Part shown: positions 9,311 to 18,312 of the stretch, in pieces
Position numbering within the stretch: position 1 is the first letter of the stretch
Layout: the number at the start of each line of letters is the position of its first letter
Source of the DNA: Arthrobacter sp. zg-Y919
GTDB lineage: Bacteria > Actinomycetota > Actinomycetes > Actinomycetales > Micrococcaceae
Length of the DNA: 64,000 nucleotides
Assembly (NCBI RefSeq): GCF_030142045.1
Contig: NZ_CP126242.1
Span: 248,001-312,000, forward strand
Direction of reading: 5' to 3'
Notes under the pieces: model-generated
What the model saw: the letters and a program-made list of their open reading frames with translations, nothing else
Database searches by the model: none
Told to the model about the DNA's origin: nothing
Position numbers and translations under genes: made by a program

Positions 9311-9727
9311 TCAGGCTACGAAGATGCAGAACGGATGACCGGCCGGATCGGCGTAAACGTACAACGGCTCGTCCAGGTCGTCCGTACGATCGAATCGGAG
9401 CTCTGCCCCCAACGCCAACGCCCTGGAGTGGTGATGCTCGAGTGTCGCCCGGTCAGGAACTGTTAGGTCGAGGTGCATCTGCATCGGCACATCAGGCAGC
9501 GGCCATGTTGTCCTCTTCAAATGATCAACGTGCTGAAAAGCAAGCTTGCGGTTGCCCTGCCCATCAGTCAGAACGAGCCAATCGACGTCGTCAGGCATGC
9601 CCTCACCCACGGGCGGCTCATCTCCTGGCCGATACTGGAGTCCGAGCAGATGACGGTAGAACTCTGCCAGCCCGCGCACATCGGTAGTGTCGAGAACCGT
9701 GTGAAGCACCTGTGGGAATACGCTCAT
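9311..9727 (-). CDS. VOC family protein (glyoxalase/bleomycin-resistance fold)
   Basis: A 138-residue vicinal-oxygen-chelate protein: HTVLDTTDVRGLAEFYRHLLGL opens the first beta-alpha-beta module, MHLDLTV and YVYADPAGHPFCIFVA close the second, with metal-ligand-like His and Glu positions. Likely a small lyase or binding protein of unknown ligand. It is transcribed away from the permease gene at 9866; the 138 bp between contain both promoters. Confidence 0.9.
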   Translation of the reverse strand: MSVFPQVLHTVLDTTDVRGLAEFYRHLLGLQYRPGDEPPVGEGMPDDVDWLVLTDGQGNRKLAFQHVDHLKRTTWPLPDVPMQMHLDLTVPDRATLEHHHSRALALGAELRFDRTDDLDEPLYVYADPAGHPFCIFVA

Positions 9728-9865
9728 GGGCTGAGACTAACCCTGGTGGCTGCCGATAGGTTTGCCAGCCGGTAAATAGTGTTCGTCTACTTACCTCAAG
9801 GCTTTGGTGCACTGGATTTCGCCCAAGTAGTTGCGCAGGGACCGCAAACGGAATCCAATAGCCCA

Positions 9866-11206
9866 ATGACAAAGGATCCCGGCACAACCACGCCAGAATC
9901 ATCACCCGGGCTGAAGCGGGCCATCGGCGCGCTGCTGTTGTACGGGTTTATCGTGGGTGACACCCTCGGTGCCGGCATTTACACCCTGGTGGGCACCATG
10001 GCAGCCGACGTCGGCGGCGCGATCTGGATCCCCCTGCTGATCGCCCTGGTCGTCGCCCTGCTCACCGCCACGACCTACGCGGAACTGATCACCAAGTACC
10101 CGCACGCTGGAGGAGCCGCGCGCTACGCCGACCGGGCTTTTGGCATCCCCTACGTGTCATTCCTCGTTGGCTTCCTGATGATGGCCTCGGGAATCACCAC
10201 AGCCGCTGCTCTCGCGAACGCCTTCGCCGGCGATTACCTTACAGCGCTCTTCGATGTGCCGTCGGCCCCCGCAGCGGTCGCCTTCATCATCGTGCTGACC
10301 CTGATCAACCTGCGCGGCGTCAAGGAGTCCCTTACCGCGAACCTGATAGCTTCCGTCATCGAGGTCTCCGGCCTCGTCCTCGTCATTGTCGTCTGCGCCA
10401 TTGTTTTCGCCGCCGGCAACGGGGAACCGGCGCGGCTCCTGGAATTCGCGCCGGACGTACCGCCCCTCGAAGGCGCGTTCGCCGCATCGATCGTCGCGTT
10501 TTTCTCCTTCCTCGGCTTCGAAGCGGCAGCGAACATGGCCGAGGAAGTACGCAACCCGTCCAAGGCCTACCCCCGCGCACTCTTCGGAGCCATCTGCACC
10601 GCCGGGTTCGTCTACCTTCTCATCGCCCTCGGCGCGGTCATCGTGGTGGAGCCATCCGAGTTGGCCGAGTCCACCGGCCCCCTGCTCGACGTCGTCGCAG
10701 CCAGCGGTGTGGGCATCCCGCCCTGGCTTTTCAGCATCATTGCCCTGATCGCGATCGCCAACGGAGCGCTGCTGTTTATGGTCATGGCCAGCCGCGTCGG
10801 TTATGGATTGGCGGAAGCGGAACTGCTCCCCAGCGCCTTCAGCCGCGTGCTGCCGGGCCGCCGCACCCCCTGGGTCTCCATTGTTGTGGTTGCCGGACTA
10901 ACGATCATTTTGACCCTTACCGGAAATGTCGCCTCATTGGCCGAAACCACCGTGCTGCTCCTGCTGCTGGTGTTCCTGTCCGCCAACGTCAGCGTCCTCG
11001 TCCTCAAAAAGGACAAGGTCGACCATGACCACTTCTCCGCGCCCCGGTTCATGCCGGTCCTCGCCATCATCGCGAGCATTGCGCTCCTCTCCCAGCAAAG
11101 CGCGGCCATCTGGCTGAGTTCGGCTGTCTACGTGGCGATCGGATCCCTGTTGTTCCTGGCGGCCCGGGCCCAGCGCAAACGCGAGGACCGCAAGAGCGCG
11201 GGCTGA
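9866..11206 (+). CDS. APC family amino-acid/polyamine permease
   Basis: A 446-residue transporter with 12 predicted hydrophobic helices. The first helix carries the APC substrate-loop signature GFIVGDTLGAGIYTLVG, and AAFFSFLGFEAAANMAEE-like sequence in helix 6 matches the family. ATG 9866 (MTKDPGTTTPESS) gives the usual short cytoplasmic N-terminus; a GTG-opened extension to 9779 is less likely. A basic tail (RAQRKREDRK) ends the protein. Monocistronic by spacing. The substrate cannot be read from sequence. Confidence 0.92.
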   Translation: MTKDPGTTTPESSPGLKRAIGALLLYGFIVGDTLGAGIYTLVGTMAADVGGAIWIPLLIALVVALLTATTYAELITKYPHAGGAARYADRAFGIPYVSFLVGFLMMASGITTAAALANAFAGDYLTALFDVPSAPAAVAFIIVLTLINLRGVKESLTANLIASVIEVSGLVLVIVVCAIVFAAGNGEPARLLEFAPDVPPLEGAFAASIVAFFSFLGFEAAANMAEEVRNPSKAYPRALFGAICTAGFVYLLIALGAVIVVEPSELAESTGPLLDVVAASGVGIPPWLFSIIALIAIANGALLFMVMASRVGYGLAEAELLPSAFSRVLPGRRTPWVSIVVVAGLTIILTLTGNVASLAETTVLLLLLVFLSANVSVLVLKKDKVDHDHFSAPRFMPVLAIIASIALLSQQSAAIWLSSAVYVAIGSLLFLAARAQRKREDRKSAG

Positions 11207-11412
11207 CTCGCGGCTCGCGGACTGCCGGGGAGCCAAGGGGACGGTGAATCCCTTGCCGCGTCCGCGCGGTTGACGGGTCGTTGACTTGAAGTTCGAGGCC
11301 CTGTCGTGCGCCAACACGGCCCACCGTCCTGCCATGGCAATGAAACGGAGAGGCTGTCTTTCCAGATAAGATAAGCGCACTTAGGACTGACAGCCGATAT
11401 GAAAGTGAATGA

Positions 11413-12528
11413 ATGGAAGACGCCCTTATGACGGGTACCAGCGTGGATTCGAGTGGAGAAGGCAAACACCGGCCAGCTGGCCCGGCCCGCCAACGGCACC
11501 TCAGCGACTTCACGGCTTTGACCCGGCAGATCCAGGAAGCCGGCTATATGCGCCGGAACTACGGCTACTACTGGGCCAAGCTGATCGGGGTAACCCTGAT
11601 GGGTCTGGTGCTGGCCCTGGCTTTCATCCTGCTGGGGGACACCTGGTGGCAGATGGTGACCGCGGTGGTGCTGGCGTTACTGATGACGCAGATCGCGTTC
11701 CTGGGGCACGACGCCGCACACCGGCAGATCTTCGTGTCGCCGAAGTGGAACGAGTGGGTCTCGCTGATCGTGGTTAATCTCTTCGCCGGCATGGGCCTTG
11801 GCTGGTGGAATGCAAAACACAGCAAGCACCATGCCGCACCGAACAAAATCGGCACGGACCCGGACATCGCTCCCGGCGTCCTGGCCTTCACCCCCGAGGC
11901 AGCCGAAGCACGCACGAACCGTTTGACGCGCTGGCTTGCCACCAAACAGGGTTACTTTTTCTTCCCGCTGCTCCTGCTTGAGGGAGTCAACCTGCATGTG
12001 CAGGGCATCAAGCGGGTACTGGGCAAGGGCCGGATCAAGCGGCGGTGGGTGGAACTTAGCTTCATCGCTGTGCGCCTGGTCAGTTATGTGGTGCTGGTCT
12101 TCATGGTTCTTTCACCGGGCAAGGGTGCAGCGTTCATCGGCGTCCAGCTCGCCGTCTTCGGGCTGTACATGGGTATCTCCTTCGCCCCGAACCACATCGG
12201 CATGCCGATCGCGCCCAAGGACGCGGGCATCGATTTCCTGCGGCGCCAGGTATTGATGAGTCGCAACATCACCGGCGGCCGGTGGGTGGATACCTTTATG
12301 GGAGGACTGAACTTCCAGGTTGAGCACCACCTGTTTCCCTCCATGTCCCGCCCGAATCTGCGCAAAGTCGCCCCGCTGGTCCGCCAGCACTGTGAGCAGC
12401 TGGGGGTGCGGTACACCGAAACCGCGTTTGGGCAATCCCTGCGGGACGTCACCACCTATATCAACAGGGTGGGCCGCGGCGGGGTCGATACGTGGGCCTG
12501 CCCGCTGGCCAGCACGCACCGTGTGTAA
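11413..12528 (+). CDS. Membrane fatty-acid desaturase
   Basis: A 371-residue integral-membrane di-iron desaturase. The three histidine boxes are present: HDAAH at 99-103, HSKHH at 136-140 and VEHHLF from 303, the last with the QVEHH form of acyl-lipid or front-end desaturases. Four to six hydrophobic segments separate them. It should introduce a double bond in membrane acyl chains, with a ferredoxin or cytochrome partner not encoded here. ATG 11413 is used; ATG 11428 (MTGTSVDSSG) preceded by GGAAG is an equal candidate. A strong hairpin terminator follows at 12566. Confidence 0.93.
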   Translation: MEDALMTGTSVDSSGEGKHRPAGPARQRHLSDFTALTRQIQEAGYMRRNYGYYWAKLIGVTLMGLVLALAFILLGDTWWQMVTAVVLALLMTQIAFLGHDAAHRQIFVSPKWNEWVSLIVVNLFAGMGLGWWNAKHSKHHAAPNKIGTDPDIAPGVLAFTPEAAEARTNRLTRWLATKQGYFFFPLLLLEGVNLHVQGIKRVLGKGRIKRRWVELSFIAVRLVSYVVLVFMVLSPGKGAAFIGVQLAVFGLYMGISFAPNHIGMPIAPKDAGIDFLRRQVLMSRNITGGRWVDTFMGGLNFQVEHHLFPSMSRPNLRKVAPLVRQHCEQLGVRYTETAFGQSLRDVTTYINRVGRGGVDTWACPLASTHRV

Positions 12529-12565
12529 GTTCCCTGTCACCGTGCACTGCTTTTAGATCGTGAAC

Positions 12566-12603
12566 AAAAACCGGACCACCCCTCAGGGGGTGGTCCGGTT
12601 TTT
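12566..12603. terminator. Bidirectional intrinsic terminator
   Basis: A perfect 12-bp stem (CCGGACCACCCC with GGGGTGGTCCGG, loop TCAG) is flanked by A5 on the left and T5 on the right, so it can end the desaturase mRNA on the plus strand and the DUF3060 mRNA on the minus strand. Confidence 0.9.
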
Positions 12604-12654
12604 GTTTTTGGCGGCCACCGTCCTGTTAGGTGCTGGGCGGGGCAACGCCCGTGT

Positions 12655-13242
12655 TCATCGGGCCGAGACGGAGTTCGTACCCTCGGTTTCGATCACGGGG
12701 TCCCCGGAGGTGTACGTGACGGTGTTGTTCTCTCCTTCGACGTCGATGTCACGGGTCTCCTCGACGCCGACAGTGTTCGCGGTTCCGTCCACATCGATAT
12801 CGGGCACATTGCTGAGGGTGGCTTCATTATTGCTGCCCTCAATCTCGAGGCTTTCCGCGTCCTCGCCACTGACTGTGTTGCCATTGCCCTGGATATCGAT
12901 GTCCTCACATTGACCCGTGGTCTGCACGGAGGAGCCACTGGTCTCGACGTCGATGTCCCCGCCGCCGGAGCAGGTAATGCTGACGCTCGTGTTCGCTTCC
13001 GTAATTTTATGTTCCTGCCCGCGGCTGAGGGTGATCGTCGCACCGGAGCCAGCGGGTGCGGTTGATGCGCTTAGGTCCGTCGGGGAGGCCGTGGAGGTGT
13101 TTTCGGGTGTTCCGACGCTGGTTGATGAGGGTGTTCCGGTTTCCTCCGGGGACGGGGCCGGGTCCGCGGTGCATCCGGTGATGACTGCCAGGCCCGCGAC
13201 GGCGGTGAGGACGGGTGCGGTGATGCGGAAATTGCGGTACAT
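12655..13242 (-). CDS. DUF3060 domain lipoprotein
   Basis: A 195-residue secreted lipoprotein. Residues 1-24 form a signal peptide ending in the lipobox VITGC, with lipidated Cys24. A Ser/Thr/Pro linker follows (about 25-68), then a beta-helix-like domain with repeating short strands of the DUF3060 type, for example DIDIQGNGNTVSG, IEGSNNEATLSN, DIDVDGTANTV, DIDVEGENNTVTY. These 10-12-residue periods with Asn-Thr-Val turns predict a right-handed solenoid on the outer face of the membrane. Ligand unknown. It ends at the shared terminator with the desaturase gene. Confidence 0.9.
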   Translation of the reverse strand: MYRNFRITAPVLTAVAGLAVITGCTADPAPSPEETGTPSSTSVGTPENTSTASPTDLSASTAPAGSGATITLSRGQEHKITEANTSVSITCSGGGDIDVETSGSSVQTTGQCEDIDIQGNGNTVSGEDAESLEIEGSNNEATLSNVPDIDVDGTANTVGVEETRDIDVEGENNTVTYTSGDPVIETEGTNSVSAR

Positions 13243-13260
13243 GCGGGTTCTCCTCAGCTA

Positions 13261-13414
13261 GGCGGGGCTGGGTGTTGTGTTGGCCTGCCCGGAGAGAACC
13301 TGCAGCTGCCCGAGCAATCCCTCATTTGGGGCTCTTCCGCTTGCATGTTTTATTTTCCAGCATCTTGAACGGGATGGCCACGTAACTCCGCAAAACGCTG
13401 GGCGGATAGTCCCT
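13261..13414 (-). pseudogene. Decayed partial copy of the membrane-protein gene at 17421-18218
   Basis: The minus strand reads RDYPPSVLRSYVAIPFKMLENK and then, after a frame change, HASGRAPNEGLLGQLQVLSGQAN. The intact gene 4 kb away reads RDFLPSVLRNYVAIPPKMLETK then QASGRTPNEELVEQLQLLAGQAD in one frame. The copy has no start, one frameshift between the two blocks and no C-terminal end, so it is a relic. It lies between the DUF3060 gene and the SDR gene. Confidence 0.85.
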
Positions 13415-13421
13415 AAGGGAC

Positions 13422-14252
13422 CTAGGAGGCAGCCGGCCGTCGGGTGAGACGCTCGGTGAGGAGCCGGTTGGCCCAGTTCGGAGTCACCTGGGAGAGCGCG
13501 GCCAGGAAGCGTGCCTGCGATCCGACGGCGTGGTGGACGTTGCGGGGCCACTTCGGGTTGCGGCGGGACCTGATGCTGCGTTCCACGGCGGCGACAGCGG
13601 CTGCGGCAACATCGGTTTCGTTCAGCCGCACGCCGAACGACTGTATTGCTCCGATATTGACGCCCTTGACCATCCCGGTGTTGACGAACAGAGGCCACAG
13701 ATCGAGCACGGCAATGCCATGCTCCGCCCATTCCAGTTCCAGTGCCTCGGTCAGGCCGCGGACCGCGAACTTCGTGGCGCCGTAGGTGGCAAGATCGGGC
13801 TGCCCGTAAATGGCTGAGGCGGATCCCAGGTTGAGCAGCACCGGTCTGTCAGCGTTCTTCAGGTACGGGAACGCGGTATGGGCACCGTTGATGGTGCCCA
13901 GAACGTTGACGTCCACGAGTGCCCGGTGCCGTTCAAGATCGGTATCAACAAACGGTCCGGCGGCAAGCAGCCCGGCGTTGTTGACCAGAAGGTCCAAGTG
14001 ATCCTCGCAAACGGACGCCAGGGCTTCGCGCCACTGCTGGGCATCCCGGACATCGAGCGTTCCGGTGACGACGGTGGTGTCGTGCGCGGCAGCGATGTCC
14101 TTGAGCTCAGATAGGCCGTGACTTTCGATGTCGAACGCGCCGACTATCCATCCGCGGCGCAACAGACGGGCTGCGGTGGCGTGCCCGATGCCGCGGGCGG
14201 CGCCGGTGACGACGGCGACGCGGCGTGAGTGCTGCTCAGTGTTCCCGGCCAT
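13422..14252 (-). CDS. SDR family oxidoreductase paired with monooxygenase
   Basis: A 276-residue classical short-chain dehydrogenase. The NAD(P) motif TGAARGIG is at 16-23, NNAG lies in LLVNNAGLLAAGP, and the active site has Ser in NLGSASA and YGATK. The ATG at 14252 lies just after the stop of the flavin monooxygenase (stop at 14254-14256), so the two form an operon. Such pairs often oxidise an alcohol or ketone in sequence: the SDR makes or consumes the carbonyl that a Baeyer-Villiger-type monooxygenase uses. The physiological substrate is unknown. Confidence 0.92.
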   Translation of the reverse strand: MAGNTEQHSRRVAVVTGAARGIGHATAARLLRRGWIVGAFDIESHGLSELKDIAAAHDTTVVTGTLDVRDAQQWREALASVCEDHLDLLVNNAGLLAAGPFVDTDLERHRALVDVNVLGTINGAHTAFPYLKNADRPVLLNLGSASAIYGQPDLATYGATKFAVRGLTEALELEWAEHGIAVLDLWPLFVNTGMVKGVNIGAIQSFGVRLNETDVAAAAVAAVERSIRSRRNPKWPRNVHHAVGSQARFLAALSQVTPNWANRLLTERLTRRPAAS

Positions 14253-14253
14253 G

Positions 14254-15633
14254 TCAGGCCCCCACACGGTCGGTTGCGGCCTGCGCAGCGGTTCTGCGCC
14301 GCGCTCCGGCATCGCGCTCCCTGCGTAGGGCACGCATGTAATCGACGAAATCCACCTGGATGGTGTGCCGCTTGCTGGCGACGTACCTTTTGGTGATCGC
14401 CTTGCGGTGGCGGTCGATCTCGGCGTCCATAGCGGCCCGCTCGGGCAGGGCGTAACGGCCCTGGAGATGGTCGGCGGCGAGCTCGGACTGCCGCTCGGCG
14501 ATCGGCATGACCGCACCGAGCGGCTGGACCAGTCCGATGAAGTACAGCCCCGGCACCGTCGGGTGGAACATCCGCTGGTAGAGCCGGATCTCGTTATCTC
14601 CGGACGGGTCGAGGAAGCCGGCGTCAAAGAACGGGAACGAGATCTTGTAGCCGGTGCAGTAGATCACCAGGTCGGCCGCGACGCGGGTGCCGTCGGTGAA
14701 GACGACGCTGTCACCGTCGAAACGCTGGATGTTGGGCTTCGGGACCACGTCGCCGTGGGCCAGCCTGTCGAGTATCCGGCTGGAGACGGTCGGGTGGGCC
14801 TGGGCGAACTTGTGGTCGGGTTCCTGAAGGCCGTAACGCGACATTGGGCCGGTGGCGGCGCGCATGACCACGCGGGCGACGCCCCAGCGGACCCGGGACG
14901 GGATCAACTCGTGCGCTCCGATCTCGTCGAAGGGCTTGCCGAAGACGTACTTAGGAATGATGTGCACGCCCCGGCGGTGGGAGAGGTAGGTCTCGGCCGC
15001 GTGGTAGCTGGCATCTGTACAGATATCCATGGCCGAGTTGCCCATGCCGAGCACCACGATCCGCTTGCCGGTGAGCTGTTGCTCGTCCGTGTAGTCGTGG
15101 GAGTGCATCTGCTCACCGGTGAAGCCTTCGGCGCCGGGGAAGGTCGGCTCCGGCATGCGCGGGTCCCAGTGGTGGCCGTTGGCTACTATGACCGAGCCGT
15201 AGCGCCGGGTCTCTCCGGTGCTCAGCCGAACCTCGAAGCCGCCGTCGGGCAGAGGCTGCACGTGCTCCACGCCGGTGTTGAAGGTGATCTTGTTTCGGAA
15301 CCCGAAGTGGTCGACGTAGGCGTCGAAGTACGCCGCAACCTGATCGTGGCGTGCGAAATTGGGCAGGTTCGCGGGCATCGGAAAGTCGCTGAACTCCATC
15401 CGGCTGCGCGAGGTGTTGATGTGCAGAGACTTGTAGGCCGCGGACACTCCGTTGCTGTTGCCCCACACCCAGTTGCCGCCGACCCGGTCCGAGAGTTCAA
15501 AGCAGTCGAAGGCAAGTCCCCGTTCGTGGAGAACTTTGGCCGCCGTGATTCCGGAGCAGCCGGCGCCGATGACACACACGCGCTCGCTGCTGCCGAGCTC
15601 GTGGGTGGGCGGTGTGCTGTGGGCAGTCGTCAT
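14254..15633 (-). CDS. Flavin-containing monooxygenase (class B type)
   Basis: A 459-residue FAD/NADPH monooxygenase. The FAD site GAGCSG is at about 23-28, a second Rossmann motif VLGMGNSAMDI binds NADPH, and YCTGYKISFPFF matches the FATGY motif of flavin monooxygenases. The FMO/BVMO fingerprint region is replaced by FTGEQMHSHDYTD, close to the FxGxxxHxxxY/W pattern. It probably oxygenates a ketone, amine or sulfide. It leads the operon with the SDR. A broken inverted repeat lies 30 bp upstream (15664-15688) and could bind its regulator, none of which is adjacent. Confidence 0.92.
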   Translation of the reverse strand: MTTAHSTPPTHELGSSERVCVIGAGCSGITAAKVLHERGLAFDCFELSDRVGGNWVWGNSNGVSAAYKSLHINTSRSRMEFSDFPMPANLPNFARHDQVAAYFDAYVDHFGFRNKITFNTGVEHVQPLPDGGFEVRLSTGETRRYGSVIVANGHHWDPRMPEPTFPGAEGFTGEQMHSHDYTDEQQLTGKRIVVLGMGNSAMDICTDASYHAAETYLSHRRGVHIIPKYVFGKPFDEIGAHELIPSRVRWGVARVVMRAATGPMSRYGLQEPDHKFAQAHPTVSSRILDRLAHGDVVPKPNIQRFDGDSVVFTDGTRVAADLVIYCTGYKISFPFFDAGFLDPSGDNEIRLYQRMFHPTVPGLYFIGLVQPLGAVMPIAERQSELAADHLQGRYALPERAAMDAEIDRHRKAITKRYVASKRHTIQVDFVDYMRALRRERDAGARRRTAAQAATDRVGA

Positions 15634-15663
15634 TGGCGCTCCAAGCAGGTGGATGTGTCCGGA

Positions 15664-15688
15664 CTTACGTGATGTACGTCACTGTAAG
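15664..15688. promoter_or_regulatory. Possible operator before the monooxygenase-SDR operon
   Basis: An interrupted inverted repeat, CTTAC-GTGA then TGTACG then TCAC-T-GTAAG, is centred 42 bp before the monooxygenase start. The form resembles TetR-type operators (arms of 9 bp with one extra base in the right arm). The binding protein is not known. Confidence 0.4.
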
Positions 15689-15903
15689 CTCACCCGGCCG
15701 CGCCCAGCGTTATCAACACCCCGGCAGCAGCATCGCTGCTGGGAACGGGGTCGGGCAACCTGACCTCCCTGGAGAAGGCCATTAACGAGCAGGCGGCAAA
15801 GGGCTACCGGCTCCACACCATCACGACCGCGAGCAGCGGGAGCAAGGGTTTCGGTGGCGGAGACCGCATCCAGGCGACGATGGTGTTCGAAAGCCTCGGA
15901 TAA
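15688..15903 (+). pseudogene. 5'-truncated DUF4177-like gene fragment
   Basis: An open stretch of 72 codons ends in TAA 15901-15903 and contains LTSLEKAINEQAAKGYRL followed by a Thr/Ser/Gly-rich turn and RIQATMVFES, the pattern of the small DUF4177 domain (Leu-Glu-x-x-Ile-Asn-x-x-Ala-x-x-Gly-Tyr/Trp). The frame is closed by TAA at 15685 and has no ATG, GTG or TTG before the domain, so it cannot be translated by a normal start. I read it as the 3' remnant of a gene whose 5' part was lost, possibly when the monooxygenase operon arrived. Confidence 0.55.
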
Positions 15904-15908
15904 CCTTC

Positions 15909-17290
15909 CTAGCTGAAGTCCGCCTTCCGGATCAGCCCGTGGATACCCACGGTCCGGTCCACCACCTGGGAGATGGCGAAGTCCGCAGCGGCGGAAAGGT
16001 AGGCGTAGGCAACGGCGCGGTCCATGCCTTTCTCCTGCTCGAGGAAGTCCAGGGCATTGACCACCGCCCGCCGCATGGCAATATCCAGGTCGCTGTTCAC
16101 GCCGCCGCCACCGAGACCGTCGGGGTCGGACAGGCCAATGGGGATCCAGGCGTCCGCCGTCTCGGCGAACGGATACCGGTGGGCCAGTTCCGGAGCGTCG
16201 CCGGAGCCGGGTTTGCAGACGGTCAGCCGGAAGGTGCCGCGCAGGGACCCCTCCATGGCGGTCAGCGCCACCTCGCCGTCGCCCATACCCATGTGCGGAT
16301 CGCCCACGTAGAACAGGGCGCCGTCGGCCTTGACCGGCAGATAGAAGGTGGATCCTGGACCGAGGTGGCGGATGTCGATGTTGCCCCCGCCGAGCGTTGG
16401 CGGCACCGAGTTAGCTTCCGGGTCGGTGAGGCCGCTGGTTTCGGCAAAGGCCACACCCATCATTCCCATGAACGGGCGCAGCGGAAAACGGACCTTCATC
16501 TCGCCGCTGGTCATCACCCCCTTGCCGTCCTCAACCGCGGTAAAGACGGAGACGTTGTGATAATCCGTGGGAACGCCGGAGCCGCGGTTATCCGTATCCA
16601 CCGGCGGCATGACTTCCTCCAAAGTGATGCCCGCCGGTGCTTCCGGTCCGGGCTGCACAGCAAGCGAACCTTTACCGTGGCGGCTGGAGACGACGCCGTA
16701 CGGAACCCGGGGAACGGCGTCGAGCGTTTCGATTTTCAGGACATCGCCGGGCTCCGCGCCCTCGACCGCGACGGGACCGGTGACGACGTGCGGTCCGTCG
16801 GTATCGAAGTTCCGCGGCGTGCGGTTGTAGCCGGCGGCAATGTCGACGGCGTCCTGAAGCACCCCGCTTTCTTCAACGCCGTGGCTGCCGAAGAAGGACA
16901 CCGGGTCCCGGCCCTGGTCTTCCAGGATCCCTTCATGGGAAAGGGCGTCGATGGTGATGGTCTCGCCGGATTTCATCCGTGCCACCGGCGCCGCATGCAC
17001 GGTGGGCACGTACCCCCACAGCACTTCGTCGGGGGTGGAGACGAGGTAGTGGTCCCCGGGGATATCGCCGGAGTGCGGCTGCAGGATGTCCTCCGGCTGG
17101 GCGCCAGGCGATCCGGTTTTTCCCGCTCGGGCGGCCGCCGCCGGGGACGGCGCGTGGGGGCCGGTTGGGTTGTGCACCCGGTGGTGAAGGCCAGGGCGCC
17201 GATGCCCGCCGCGGCTCCGAGGAATCCCCGGCGGCCCAGTCCTTTGGTCAGCACCTCGGCGGCGTCCCGCCCGATCAGCATTCTGTCCAT
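15909..17290 (-). pseudogene. Acetamidase/formamidase family protein, Tat-exported, with a one-base frameshift
   Basis: Two frames together make one protein. From ATG 17290 (ribosome site GAGGAGG) the first frame gives MDRMLIGRD and a twin-arginine lipoprotein signal, GRRGFLGAAAGIGALAF ending TTGC. The second frame, from about 17155 on, gives PSPAAAARAGKTGSPG and the full acetamidase/formamidase domain (GEPGD-like VEGAEPGDVLKIETLD, GGGNIDIRHLGPGS, GDPHMGMGDGEVALTAMEG). The switch lies in the Pro/Ala linker at a run of five G (17156-17160 on the plus strand); one more base there restores the frame. Either a true lesion or a sequencing error. An intact paralogue, FmdA-like, is at 49721. Confidence 0.85.
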
Positions 17291-17420
17291 CGTGTCCTCC
17301 TCTACCTGGTTTCATCACGCTAGCCAGCTGGAGTTTCGAGGCTGTTTCGGGCGGGTGAACAGGCTGTGTGGGAGGTTGCGGGGCGGGTCGGGCAAGGGTG
17401 AGCCGACGACGGCGGGGCGG

Positions 17421-18218
17421 CTACTTGATACCGAAGTCGAAGCCGGCCTGGCGGTGCCCAAACCGTTCCCGAAGGAAGTTGCCCGTGGTGGTCAGTTCCG
17501 CAGAGGTGCGGCGGTGGCGGCCCGAGTACAGTGTGTCTGCTTGTCCGGCGAGGAGCTGCAGCTGCTCGACCAGTTCCTCGTTGGGGGTCCTTCCGCTCGC
17601 CTGTTTGGTCTCCAGCATCTTCGGCGGAATGGCCACGTAATTCCGAAGAACGCTGGGCAGGAAGTCACGCACCATAGCTGTGAGTTCGTACTCGAACTGG
17701 GGATCGCCGAGCGGCTGGCGCGTTTCGGCGTCGATCACCGCGTCCAGCGTCTGGCAGGTTTCCAGGATGCTGACATACGCCTCGGTGGGAATCCGGTTCT
17801 TGTTCTGCCGGGCGAGGGCGGCTGACCAGGCCAAAGCCTGTGGCAGGTCCTCCGGGGGCGAAGGGTTCGATGCCCCCGGCGTAGACGGGTGCTGGACCTG
17901 CGGCCCCGAGGTCGCGGGCTGGGTCATAACCTGCGGTACTCGACCGCGCGGGTGCAGCCACAGGTCCCGGAGCATGTAGGACCGCATGGCCGACACGGCC
18001 ACGACCCCGAGAATCACAAAGAACGAGAGAACGGCCAGCGCGCTGTACCCGGCGACGGCGGCGGCAGCCAAGACAAGTGCTACGTACAGGCCACCCTCAA
18101 GGATCACCTTCCAGTTACTCCTGCGCACCCCGATCATCAACACCAGGAGAGGCATAAAAGGAAAAAACAGGAGGGCGACGGCGACTTTGAAGATGTTCCC
18201 CACGGTAAGTCGAGACAT
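17421..18218 (-). CDS. Membrane protein of unknown function
   Basis: A 265-residue protein I cannot assign. Two pairs of hydrophobic segments occupy about residues 8-30 and 38-75; a Pro/Ser-rich linker follows (about 95-125), and then a soluble alpha-helical C-terminal half with LETCQTLDAVIDAETR, VRDFLPSVLRNYVAIP and TPNEELVEQLQLLAGQAD. The end (TTGNFLRERFGHRQAG) is basic. ATG 18218 is chosen because GAGAGG lies six bases before it; ATG 18221 is adjacent. A degenerate copy of the C-terminal half is at 13261-13414, so the gene was once duplicated here. The soluble half resembles a scaffold or coiled-coil domain. Confidence 0.8.
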   Translation of the reverse strand: MSRLTVGNIFKVAVALLFFPFMPLLVLMIGVRRSNWKVILEGGLYVALVLAAAAVAGYSALAVLSFFVILGVVAVSAMRSYMLRDLWLHPRGRVPQVMTQPATSGPQVQHPSTPGASNPSPPEDLPQALAWSAALARQNKNRIPTEAYVSILETCQTLDAVIDAETRQPLGDPQFEYELTAMVRDFLPSVLRNYVAIPPKMLETKQASGRTPNEELVEQLQLLAGQADTLYSGRHRRTSAELTTTGNFLRERFGHRQAGFDFGIK

Positions 18219-18312
18219 CATGATCCTCTCGTTATGGCGTGGTGGCAGACCCACAATTCCAGATTACAACTCCACCGCGTCCCCCGCTGTGATGTACCTG
18301 ACAGCGCCTGCG

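Noticed and set aside
15939..17825. A 628-codon plus-strand frame
   Set aside because: Antisense to the acetamidase and the unknown membrane gene; sequence is low-complexity Gly/Arg/Val with no family pattern.
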